A program made the position numbers and the translations under genes. Positions 24,468 to 31,702 of a stretch of 31,702 nucleotides of DNA are shown here, piece after piece. Under the pieces are notes generated by a model. It searched no databases, was not told the origin of the DNA, and saw nothing but the letters and a program-made list of their open reading frames with translations. The stretch lies in contig CAZSSM010000078.1 of NCBI GenBank assembly GCA_964609385.1, positions 1 to 31,702 on the forward strand, written 5' to 3'. Origin of the DNA: CAZSSM01 sp964609385 (GTDB lineage: Bacteria > Planctomycetota > Planctomycetia > Isosphaerales > Isosphaeraceae). The first letter of the stretch is position 1. Every line of letters begins with the position of its first letter.

Positions 24468-25637
24468 ATGACCGCCAACGCTTCTCCTGCCGAGTTGACG
24501 AGGGGACCAACACCGATCAGCTTCGTCATCACCGACCTCGATGTCGGGGGGGCTGAGGGCGCTTTGGTTCGATTGGTCCTCGGACTCGATCCGGATCGCT
24601 GGCGCCGATCGGTAATCAACCTGAGCGGGCCTGGTGTGTTGGTCGAACCGCTGATCAAGGAGGGCATCCCGACCCTCAGCCTGAATGTGCCGCGAGGTCG
24701 GCCCGTCAAGGCCCGGTCGATGTTGCGGACGGCGTTGATTGCGCAGGCACCTCAGATCGTCCAGAGCTACCTGTTCCACGCCAATGTCCTGACTCGAATG
24801 GCCGCGATCGGGCTTCGGCCACGACCTCGGATCGTCGGTGGGATCCGGGTCGCCGAGCGGGAACGACGCTGGCACCTGCTGCTTGAGCGCGCAACGAGCC
24901 GTTGGGGGGACGGTTCGGTCTGCGTCTCGACTGGCGTCTATCGCCATGGCGTGGAGCATCGACTCGACCGTCCCGAGCGACTCATGGTGATCCCCAACGG
25001 AATCGACCCCGAGCCGTTCGATACAGCCGAGCCGGTCTCAACCGATGATCTCCCCGCGCCGATCGGTTCGGACGACGTGATCGTCCTGTTTGTCGGTCGG
25101 CTCGATCGTCAGAAGGGATTGCCCGATTTGTTGGACGCGTGTGCTCGACTGGTGGGTCGAGAGGACCTGCGTCGGCCTTGGCGGCTCTTGATCGTCGGGG
25201 ATGGCCCGCTCATGGAGCCGATCCGCGCGCGGATCGAGGGAACACCCACGCTTCGAGCGCGGGTCCACCTGTTGGGTCGTCGATCCGACGTCGCGTCGCT
25301 CTTGAAGCGGGCCGACCTGCTCGTCCTGCCATCTCACTGGGAGGGCATGCCGAACGTCGTCCTCGAAGCGATGGCCTGCTCTCGAGCCGTTGTGGCCACG
25401 CGGGTCGAAGGCAGTGAAGATCTAGTCGAGCCGGGTCGAACCGGCTGGTTGATCGAGCCGCGAAGGCCCATTGCATTGGCCGAAGCGCTCGTTGAGGCCC
25501 TGGCCGATCCGGAGCGCACAATCTCCATGGGTCGCGCGGGGCGTCAACGTCTGGAAGACCGCTTTACGCATCGTGCGGTCATCGAGGCTTACGAACGGCT
25601 CTGGTTGGCACGACTCGACGCGTCTTCTGATCCGTGA
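24468..25637 (+). CDS. Glycosyltransferase family 4 protein
   Basis: A 389-residue cytosolic or membrane-associated retaining GT-B glycosyltransferase that uses a nucleotide sugar; donor and acceptor unknown. The N-terminal domain shows the acceptor-side DLDVGGAEGALVRL motif (about 23-36). The C-terminal donor domain shows VLFVGRLDRQKGLPDLLDA, LLIVGDGP, and the EGMPNVVLEAMA segment whose E-x7-E glutamates (292 and 300) are characteristic of GT4. No membrane helix is seen. The ATG at 24468 lacks a clear ribosome site, but homology begins shortly after. It may act in lipopolysaccharide, exopolysaccharide or glycan synthesis; neighbours (queA, rsmH) do not help. Confidence 0.9.
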   Translation: MTANASPAELTRGPTPISFVITDLDVGGAEGALVRLVLGLDPDRWRRSVINLSGPGVLVEPLIKEGIPTLSLNVPRGRPVKARSMLRTALIAQAPQIVQSYLFHANVLTRMAAIGLRPRPRIVGGIRVAERERRWHLLLERATSRWGDGSVCVSTGVYRHGVEHRLDRPERLMVIPNGIDPEPFDTAEPVSTDDLPAPIGSDDVIVLFVGRLDRQKGLPDLLDACARLVGREDLRRPWRLLIVGDGPLMEPIRARIEGTPTLRARVHLLGRRSDVASLLKRADLLVLPSHWEGMPNVVLEAMACSRAVVATRVEGSEDLVEPGRTGWLIEPRRPIALAEALVEALADPERTISMGRAGRQRLEDRFTHRAVIEAYERLWLARLDASSDP

Positions 25638-25735
25638 GCGAGCACATCGGTCCCCTCGATGGCCGTTCGAGCGATGGCAGATCGCTGGGGTACGACCCGA
25701 AAAAACGAGAACGTTTCGAGGAAAGAGCAAAGTTC

Positions 25736-25805
25736 CAGGTTCTCTGGTGACGACGACCCATTTGGGTTATCAGAGCCAATGCCGAGAGGGGCCGCCATCT
25801 TGGCA
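25736..25805 (+). other. Nested inverted repeats between the GT4 gene and rsmH
   Basis: CTCTG...CAGAG encloses ACCC-ATTT-GGGT, and directly after it TGCCGAG pairs with CTTGGCA (one G-U pair) around a 12-nt loop, followed a few bases later by TTTT. They may end GT4 transcription or structure the rsmH leader. No promoter for rsmH was found in the 268-bp gap, and no mraZ gene is present. Confidence 0.3.
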
Positions 25806-25905
25806 CATGGGGTTTTCGTGACCTTCGTTCGCTCCGGGCCCGTGTTTCGGACCGATGTCGGGGACGGAACGAGCACTGTTGGTGACTTCTTTGAGGTTGC
25901 GTTAG

Positions 25906-26796
25906 ATGTCGGCCCAGCATCGTCCCGTACTCGTCGATGAAGTGCTGGAAGGTCTCGCTCCGAAGGCCGGTGCGACGATCGTCGACGGGACTGTGGGTGC
26001 GGGGGGCCACGCGCATCGGATCGCCCAACTACTGGGCTCCGAAGGTCGGGTTGTTGGGCTGGATCGGGATCGCCGGATGCTGGAACTGGCCGCTGAAGCG
26101 ACCGCAGAAGATCCGGTCGTCCTCCGTCACGCCGTCTACTCGGATCTCGATCAGGTGCTCGACGACCTCGAAATCGATCGGGTCGATGGCGTGCTGCTGG
26201 ACTTGGGGTTGTCTTCGGATCAGTTGGCCTGGAGCGAACGGGGTTTCAGTTTCGCGCAGGAGGGACCGCTCGACATGCGGTTCGATGTCGATGGGGATTC
26301 GCCGACGGCGGCCGACTTGGTCAACACGCTCGGCGAGACCAAGCTGGCCGACATCTTCTTCCACTTCGGGGAGGAGCGCAAAAGCCGTCGGATCGCCCGC
26401 TGGATCATCGAGGCCCGTGAGCGTGAGCCGTTTCGGACCACCGACCAGTTGGCCCGCCTGGTGGCGCGGTGCGTGCCGACGCGTCGGTGTCCCGGGTCGA
26501 TCCACCCGGCCACGCGGGTCTTTCAAGCCTTGCGGATCGCCGTCAACGACGAATTGAGCCTGCTGGACGAAGCCCTGGGTCGGATCCCCGATCGACTCGT
26601 GCCGGGGGGACGGTTCGTAATCATCAGTTTCCACTCATTGGAAGACCGACGCGTCAAGACGGCCTTCCGCGACGACGATCGGCTCGAGATCCTCACGCGC
26701 AAGCCGCGAACCGCCTCCGAAATCGAACGGGCCGAGAACCCGCGGAGTCGGAGCGCCAAGTTGAGGGTGGCCCAGCGATGTCCCCATCCCAATTGA
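25906..26796 (+). CDS. rsmH: 16S rRNA (cytosine-1402-N4)-methyltransferase
   Basis: SAM-dependent methylation of C1402 in 16S rRNA. The 296 residues are slightly shorter than E. coli RsmH (313). Visible are HRPVLVDEVLEGL near the N-terminus, the SAM site DGTVGAGGHA (27-36), LLDLGLSSDQL and ERGFSFAQEGPLDMRFD, and the C-terminal VIISFHSLEDRRVK followed by the basic NPRSRSAKLRVAQR tail. The ATG at 25906 has GAGG 9 nt upstream and fits the family start. It usually follows mraZ and precedes ftsL at the head of the division/cell-wall cluster. Here mraZ is missing and the following gene, overlapping by 19 nt, encodes a LysM protein. No other cell-wall cluster gene follows. Confidence 0.97.
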   Translation: MSAQHRPVLVDEVLEGLAPKAGATIVDGTVGAGGHAHRIAQLLGSEGRVVGLDRDRRMLELAAEATAEDPVVLRHAVYSDLDQVLDDLEIDRVDGVLLDLGLSSDQLAWSERGFSFAQEGPLDMRFDVDGDSPTAADLVNTLGETKLADIFFHFGEERKSRRIARWIIEAREREPFRTTDQLARLVARCVPTRRCPGSIHPATRVFQALRIAVNDELSLLDEALGRIPDRLVPGGRFVIISFHSLEDRRVKTAFRDDDRLEILTRKPRTASEIERAENPRSRSAKLRVAQRCPHPN

Positions 26797-29255
26797 CCCA
26801 GAGCGGTCACGCCGAGGCCTTGGTCACGCCGCCTCGATCCAGCGAAGCGAACTCCGCGTCCGGAGAAAGCCCATCGATGGATGATTCGCCGTCGCCGAGT
26901 CCGGATCGATCGAAACGCCTCGGTCTGTTGTCGCGGATTGCGCGGATGGGCCGACTCCGCTTCGAAACTCGAGTCGGACTGGCCCTGCTGACCTCGTTCC
27001 TGGTCCTTGTCGCTGTGCTGATCGCCCGCAAGGTCTCGGGGAATCGGTTCGAGATCCTCTCGCTCTCCGGGGCGACCGCAGCCGTCGAGGCCGACGGATC
27101 TCCCGACCTCTCGACCGAGACACGATCCTCGTCCGACGAGGGGGCGAACCGGGATCGGGAGCAGGCTCCGATCGTCCCGGAACCGGACGTGGATCCAAGA
27201 GAACAACGCGATCGGGAGCCTGACGAGTCAGCTCCGACCACCGATGGCGGATCGATCTGGTTGGCTGGCGAACACGAGGGGGATCCGTCGCTTCAGCAGT
27301 CGTTTTACGAGAGCCTTGATGAAGTCGAGGATTTCGACCCCGCCGCGAGCACTCGGGTCGCGATGCAGATCCCGTCGAGTTCGAGGTCAGGTCCGGAGAC
27401 GCCGGTCTACTTCAGCGGCGGGGCGAAGCCGAACCGTGGTCAGTCGAAGCCCAGCAAACCGGGCCGGCAAAAGATCCTCGGACTCCTCAGCAATGGTCCG
27501 CCCATCCGATCGAACGGGTCACCACCACCAACCGACAGCTCGAAACCGAAACCCGGGTCTGAGTTGCCGTTGAGAACAGTCCCGCCCAAGCCCTCGGCAT
27601 CGGCAGTTTCTGAGACCGACGAGTCTGTGCCTGCGCACTCGAATCCCGATCCGGTGATCGATTTCCTACCGGAAGTGCCCTCGACGGAGCGCCCAAACGC
27701 ACCTTCCCCTCAAGGTCTCCCAACAGCCAGCGACCGCGATCGCTCGGATCCGATTCCCACGCCTCCCATGCCCTCAGCACAGCCGGGAAACGGGAGTCCT
27801 TTACCCGATCCGATTACGCTACCTCCCATGCCCGATGAAGACGATCGCGGACTGCCGATCCCAGATCTCATTACGCCTCCGTCCGATCTCGACTTTCCTG
27901 ATCCGAACGATGCCGTTCCGCAGCCGGTCGAAGTGCGCGATGAGGACCTCGGGAAAGCGAATCAGGTCGACAACACCGCGCCAAACGACATGAGTGCCCA
28001 ATCGGTGAACGACCAACCGATGAGCCGACCGGTCGCTTCGGAGTCGTTCTCGACGGGACCCGACTCGGAAATGCCGAGGTCCGTCACACCGGACGGAGAA
28101 GCATCGAACGATCCATCGAGTCTCTTCGACCTCGAACTGAACGACGTTTCTGAACCATCGTCGGATCCACCTGAGGAATCTCGAAGTCCGTTTCCGATCG
28201 AGTTCACTCCGCAGCCGGAGCGCGTTGCACCCGATTCCGGAGTCTCCGGAAACACTCCGATGCCCGTGCCCGAGGATCCACGACCGATCCAGGAACCTGA
28301 CCCTCGAGAGCGACCGATTTCTGTTGGCGAGCCTATGCGGCCTGAGCCTAGGCCGATGCTGACTGCCGAACGAATCGACGAGCCATCCCAACAGTCCTCG
28401 AGCAGACCGATCGACTCAGGAATAGCCCGGATTCCCGATCCCTCGCAGTCCCGTCGCGACCGATCGACGCCCGCGACGCCCGTGCGCTCCGATCGGACGT
28501 CCGATCAACAACGGCGTACCGACGATCGCCGTCTCGTCCCATCGCGTTCGGGGGCCGTCTTCTCGACAACCGATTCCTTGCGTGCGTTGCCCAAACCGCA
28601 TCGGGTCCGGAACGATGAGACGCTCTTCTCAATCTGCCAGCACGAGTATGGCGACCGGCGATATGCCCGATCGTTGTGGTATGCCAATCGCAAAGAGATC
28701 GATGACCCCCGACGCCTAGACGCCGGGATGATCCTTTGGGTCCCCCAAAAACCGCAGATCCAAACGATCGCGCGGTACCTGGCCAAGCATGACGCAGTGT
28801 CGCGTTCAGGAACCGGCTCGGTCAGCAAGCCGCCGGCAGAGGATTCCCGACAATCTTCGATGGCCGGCCAATCTGCGCGTGAGGTCGCTCAGTCGGCCCG
28901 GCCGCGCGAGCCGCGTTCGAACGCTCTGGAGGCGACCCAGGGCCAGGGGCGAGTGGACCTCACCTTACCCTCGTCACCCTCGGCAGCCAGGTCAGCCCGC
29001 ACGGTCCAGCCGTCGGCCAGCACGACCTCGAAGCGAGGCTCCGCGTCTTCGGAAGAGATGTCGTATCGGCTCTACACGGTCCGAGACCCTCATGAGAGCC
29101 TCTACAGCATCGCCCGCGACGTGCTCGGCAACATGCGCTGGGTGAAAGTCTTGGAGGAATTGAACCGGGATCGCCTCGATGAGGACCGCCACTTCCTCCC
29201 CACCGGGACCGTCCTGCGGATCCCCGACCTGGGAGAGACGCGAGTGGATCGTTGA
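26778..29255 (+). CDS. Bitopic membrane protein with disordered stalk and two C-terminal LysM domains
   Basis: A protein of 825 residues. A cytoplasmic N-terminus of about 64 residues is followed by one transmembrane helix (about 65-84, VGLALLTSFLVLVAVLIARK), then about 500 residues of Pro/Ser/Asp/Arg-rich disordered sequence, LysM 1 (about 607-660, NDETLFSICQHEYGD...AGMILWVPQ), another linker and LysM 2 (about 765-818, ESLYSIARDVLG...PTGTVLRIPD). LysM binds N-acetylglucosamine polymers such as peptidoglycan, so it could link the inner membrane to the cell wall. The ATG at 26778 lies inside the last codons of rsmH (19-nt overlap), with GAGG about 11 nt upstream. It occupies the ftsL position; the short cytoplasmic end plus one helix recalls FtsL topology, but no sequence similarity to FtsL is visible. 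Confidence 0.85.
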   Translation: MSPSQLTQSGHAEALVTPPRSSEANSASGESPSMDDSPSPSPDRSKRLGLLSRIARMGRLRFETRVGLALLTSFLVLVAVLIARKVSGNRFEILSLSGATAAVEADGSPDLSTETRSSSDEGANRDREQAPIVPEPDVDPREQRDREPDESAPTTDGGSIWLAGEHEGDPSLQQSFYESLDEVEDFDPAASTRVAMQIPSSSRSGPETPVYFSGGAKPNRGQSKPSKPGRQKILGLLSNGPPIRSNGSPPPTDSSKPKPGSELPLRTVPPKPSASAVSETDESVPAHSNPDPVIDFLPEVPSTERPNAPSPQGLPTASDRDRSDPIPTPPMPSAQPGNGSPLPDPITLPPMPDEDDRGLPIPDLITPPSDLDFPDPNDAVPQPVEVRDEDLGKANQVDNTAPNDMSAQSVNDQPMSRPVASESFSTGPDSEMPRSVTPDGEASNDPSSLFDLELNDVSEPSSDPPEESRSPFPIEFTPQPERVAPDSGVSGNTPMPVPEDPRPIQEPDPRERPISVGEPMRPEPRPMLTAERIDEPSQQSSSRPIDSGIARIPDPSQSRRDRSTPATPVRSDRTSDQQRRTDDRRLVPSRSGAVFSTTDSLRALPKPHRVRNDETLFSICQHEYGDRRYARSLWYANRKEIDDPRRLDAGMILWVPQKPQIQTIARYLAKHDAVSRSGTGSVSKPPAEDSRQSSMAGQSAREVAQSARPREPRSNALEATQGQGRVDLTLPSSPSAARSARTVQPSASTTSKRGSASSEEMSYRLYTVRDPHESLYSIARDVLGNMRWVKVLEELNRDRLDEDRHFLPTGTVLRIPDLGETRVDR

Positions 29256-29313
29256 GCCTGAGGGATCGATCGATGCCGATTTGACGTCGAGACCCAATGG
29301 CCCGACCTCCACA

Positions 29314-30867
29314 TCAGGCGTCGAGGTCGAATCGGATCCCCTGGGCCAAGGGGAGGTCGGTCGAGTAGTTGACCGTGTTGGTCGCTCGACGCATGTAGGC
29401 TTTCCAGGAATCGGAGCCGCTCTCGCGTCCGCCTCCGGTCTCCTTCTCACCGCCGAAAGCCCCACCGATCTCAGCGCCACTGGTCCCGATATTGACATTG
29501 ACGATCCCACAGTCGGAGCCGGCGGCCGAGCAGAACCGTTCGGTCTCGCGGACATCGGCGGTGAAGATCGCCGAGGCGAGTCCTTGAGGGACCGCATTGT
29601 GGATCCGGATCGCCTCGTCAAAATCGTGATAGATGATCACATGAAGAATTGGCGCGAACGTTTCCTGCTGGACGATCGGGGCATCTGCGGCGATCTCGAC
29701 CAGGGCCGGCCGGACATAGCAGCCTCCGGACGGCACGCCGGAGGTCCCGTCGAGACGTCCTCCGCCGTGGACTCGACCACCCTGTGCCCGCGCCGTTTCC
29801 AAGGCCGAATCCATGGCTGAGCCGGCTTCCTCGTCGATCAAGGGACCGACAAGCGTCCCCTCGATGCTGGGATCTCCGATCGGCAACCGCTCATAGATGG
29901 TTTGCAAACGACTCAGCACTTGGTCTTTCAACGATTCATGGACGATGAGTCGTCGGAGGCTGGTGCAGCGTTGGCCGCAGGTCCCCACCGCGGCGAAGAC
30001 GATGCTGCGGACGGCCAGTTCGAGGTCGGCCGAGGGGGCCACGACCATCGCGTTGTTGCCACCCAGTTCCAGGAGCGAGCGCCCCAGCCTCGACGCGACG
30101 GTCTGGGCCACCGCGCGGCCCATCGGGACGCTTCCGGTGGCCGAGATCAAGGGCAGCCGCGGGTCGGCGGCGAGGGCCTGACCGACATCGCGTCCCCCGA
30201 CAATCACCTGGAAGAGATCTTCGGGGACGTCATCGAACTGTCGAGCCGTGGCGACGGCCAGGCTGTGACACGCCAAGGCACACAGTGGTGTCTTCTCCGA
30301 GGGCTTCCAGACGACCGGGTCGCCGCAGACCAGGGCCAGCATCGTATTCCAGGACCAGACGGCGACCGGAAAGTTGAACGCCGTGATGACCCCGATCGGC
30401 CCCAACGGATGCCATTGCTCGCTGAGCCGGTGCCCCGGACGTTCGGTGGCGATCGTCAACCCATAGAGCTGCCGGCTCAAGCCAACGGCGAAGTCGCAGA
30501 TGTCGATCATCTCCTGGACTTCGCCTAGTGCTTCTTGAGTGATCTTACCGCACTCGTGGGTCACCAAGGCGGCCAGAGCCGACTTATGATCGCGAAGAGT
30601 CTGGCCCAACGCGCGAACGAACTCACCACGGCGCGGGGCGGGCTGATCGCGCCAAGCGGGGAAGGCGCGGGCGGCCGAATCGACGCAACGATCGACGTCG
30701 GCCGGGGTCGCCTGGGCGAACTGGGCCAGGGTTGTCCCATCGATCGGCGAGCGGACCGTCAACGACTCGCCTGCGCCCCCGTCCCAGGAACCGCCGCGGC
30801 CGACGGCCTGGATCTCGTCGGGGACGCCGAGGTCGGCCAGGATCGTGAGGAGATCGGATTGCGGCAT
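29314..30867 (-). CDS. ALDH7-type aldehyde dehydrogenase (2-aminoadipate semialdehyde dehydrogenase)
   Basis: Likely NAD-dependent oxidation of 2-aminoadipate 6-semialdehyde to 2-aminoadipate in lysine degradation. The 517 residues match ALDH7A1 and bacterial AmaB (about 500-510). Active-site features are FNFP with Asn165, LELGGNN with Glu267 and GTCGQRCTS with nucleophile Cys301. The C-terminal SGAEIGGAFGGEKETGGGRE and DSWKAYMRR segments are diagnostic of the ALDH7 group, which separates it from other ALDH families. The ATG at 30867 has no strong ribosome site. The gene upstream (30989 onward) is a saccharopine dehydrogenase, which produces the semialdehyde, so substrate assignment is supported by context. 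It converges with the LysM gene, 58 bp apart, with no obvious terminator. Confidence 0.93.
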   Translation of the reverse strand: MPQSDLLTILADLGVPDEIQAVGRGGSWDGGAGESLTVRSPIDGTTLAQFAQATPADVDRCVDSAARAFPAWRDQPAPRRGEFVRALGQTLRDHKSALAALVTHECGKITQEALGEVQEMIDICDFAVGLSRQLYGLTIATERPGHRLSEQWHPLGPIGVITAFNFPVAVWSWNTMLALVCGDPVVWKPSEKTPLCALACHSLAVATARQFDDVPEDLFQVIVGGRDVGQALAADPRLPLISATGSVPMGRAVAQTVASRLGRSLLELGGNNAMVVAPSADLELAVRSIVFAAVGTCGQRCTSLRRLIVHESLKDQVLSRLQTIYERLPIGDPSIEGTLVGPLIDEEAGSAMDSALETARAQGGRVHGGGRLDGTSGVPSGGCYVRPALVEIAADAPIVQQETFAPILHVIIYHDFDEAIRIHNAVPQGLASAIFTADVRETERFCSAAGSDCGIVNVNIGTSGAEIGGAFGGEKETGGGRESGSDSWKAYMRRATNTVNYSTDLPLAQGIRFDLDA

Positions 30868-30988
30868 GGCGGTGAGACTCGCTCAAGCAGTCACAATAAA
30901 ACCAATGAAGACCCTAGCATCAGTGCCGATGTTGGGGATGGGCAACTCGAAGCCGGGCGGCTTTCCGATGCGTAAAGGGCGGAGAAGG

Positions 30989-31702
30989 CTAGGCCAGATC
31001 GATGTCCTCAGGCCGGACTCCTCGGACGCGTGAGCCGGGGTCGCTGGGGGTCGGTTGGAGGGCGTCGGTCTGGTAGTGGCGTCCGAAGCGATTGGTCAGG
31101 AAGACGTCGAGGTCGACCTGTTCCTGGCGGACGAACCCGGTGCTCGGCAGTTGTCCGTGGGCATGCAGATCGACGACCGCGCAGATGCCGGCGGCGGTTG
31201 TGATCTGGATGGCGCTCCATGGCTCGTCGTCGAGCGTCCGGTGATAGATCTTCCGCGCGTCGCTGAGCTGGACCAGGTCACCGCGCGACCAGCCCGAGAC
31301 CGTGCAGAAGACCACCACGACGTCTTGATAGGTGATCGGGATCGCCGACTCGAGGATGTCCTTGAGCACCTCCCTGCGCTGACTGAGCCGGAGTTCGTTG
31401 ACGAGGAAGGCGACCAGGTCGCGGTGACCGACATAACGGATCGTCTTGTAGTTCAGCTCGCGGACACTGCTCTCCAAGGTCTCGCAGAGCGTGCCCAGGC
31501 CACCGGAGGTGTTGAACGCCTCGTAGCGGACTCCGTCCAGCGAGAACTGCTCCAGGCCCTCCAAGGCCAGGACCTCGATTCGCTGCCCTTCGTGGATCGC
31601 CTCGCAGGCGTTGCAGTATTCGTTGATCAGGCCGTCGGTGCTCCAGGTCAGATTGTATTTGAGGGCGTTGACCGGTAACTGCGGGAGGGCGCCGACGCGC
31701 AT
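30989..31702 (-). CDS. Saccharopine dehydrogenase, C-terminal part (5' end outside window)
   Basis: The C-terminal 237 residues of a saccharopine-dehydrogenase family enzyme; the NAD(P)-binding N-terminal domain lies beyond the window, so the methionine at 31702 is internal rather than a start. Signature segments are VNALKYNLTWSTDGLINEYC, then EAFNTSGGLGTL, LNYKTIRYVGHRD, WSAIQITTAAGICAVVDL and the terminal FLTNRFGRHY. In this group the enzyme cleaves saccharopine oxidatively to glutamate and 2-aminoadipate semialdehyde (or the reverse), the substrate of the ALDH7 encoded 121 nt downstream. The direction (lysine degradation rather than synthesis) is inferred from that neighbour. Confidence 0.9.
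   Translation of the reverse strand: MRVGALPQLPVNALKYNLTWSTDGLINEYCNACEAIHEGQRIEVLALEGLEQFSLDGVRYEAFNTSGGLGTLCETLESSVRELNYKTIRYVGHRDLVAFLVNELRLSQRREVLKDILESAIPITYQDVVVVFCTVSGWSRGDLVQLSDARKIYHRTLDDEPWSAIQITTAAGICAVVDLHAHGQLPSTGFVRQEQVDLDVFLTNRFGRHYQTDALQPTPSDPGSRVRGVRPEDIDLA

Noticed and set aside
25801..25818. TGGCAC upstream of rsmH as a sigma-54 -24 element
   Set aside because: The required GC at the -12 position is TT; the spacing rule fails.
25659..25940. Possible small gene (93 codons) before rsmH, in the mraZ position
   Set aside because: No MraZ-like sequence, no ribosome site, and it runs into rsmH out of frame.
1..31702. Apparent abundance of GATC/CGATCG words
   Set aside because: Not counted; common ATC and GAT codons next to C/G would produce it, so no claim of a HIP1-like repeat is made.

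Overview
The window looks like chromosomal DNA of a planctomycete, most likely near the Isosphaerales. This is an inference from a GC-rich composition, a secreted protein with the planctomycete-type LEPR-x-LL N-terminal motif plus dockerin repeats, acidic helix-turn-helix/membrane proteins with SDFEL- and SGINL-like repeats, and an rsmH gene cut off from a normal division/cell-wall cluster. There are 22 protein genes (two cut by the window edges) and two tRNA genes. I see no insertion sequence, prophage or CRISPR array.

Layout. 1-2440: glycolytic pair gap and pgk on the minus strand behind a promoter with both consensus hexamers, divergent from tRNA-Thr(CGU). 2700-6660 (minus): tRNA-Gln(CUG), then a Lon-N-domain protein followed 17 nt later by a 1008-residue FAD/iron-sulfur 2-hydroxyacid dehydrogenase of the YdiJ type. 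7024-9978 (plus): nth (endonuclease III), metF and queG. QueG ends in a stop codon shared palindromically with a convergent secreted LEPR/dockerin protein. 9973-14954 (minus): that secreted protein and two multi-pass GT-C-like membrane proteins. 15170-18775 (minus): a membrane histidine kinase, an NtrC-type sigma-54 activator and a 64-residue protein of unknown function. 19538-22810 (minus): two proteins that each join an N-terminal helix-turn-helix to a disordered linker and a C-terminal membrane segment, flanking a coiled-coil lipoprotein. 23349-25637: queA on the minus strand, divergent from a GT4 glycosyltransferase. 25906-29255 (plus): rsmH overlapping a bitopic LysM protein that sits in the slot normally held by ftsL. 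29314-31702 (minus): a saccharopine dehydrogenase (partial) and an ALDH7-type aminoadipate-semialdehyde dehydrogenase, a lysine-degradation pair.

How the genes work together. QueA and QueG are the last two enzymes of queuosine synthesis but lie in separate units about 14 kb apart. Gap and Pgk catalyse consecutive glycolytic steps. Saccharopine dehydrogenase and ALDH7 catalyse consecutive steps from saccharopine to 2-aminoadipate. The kinase/activator pair is a complete two-component system whose targets are not identifiable here. The least explained parts are the two HTH-linker-membrane proteins with the lipoprotein between them, the LysM protein in the ftsL slot, the 64-residue protein beside the two-component system, and two gene-free stretches (18776-19537 and 22811-23348).
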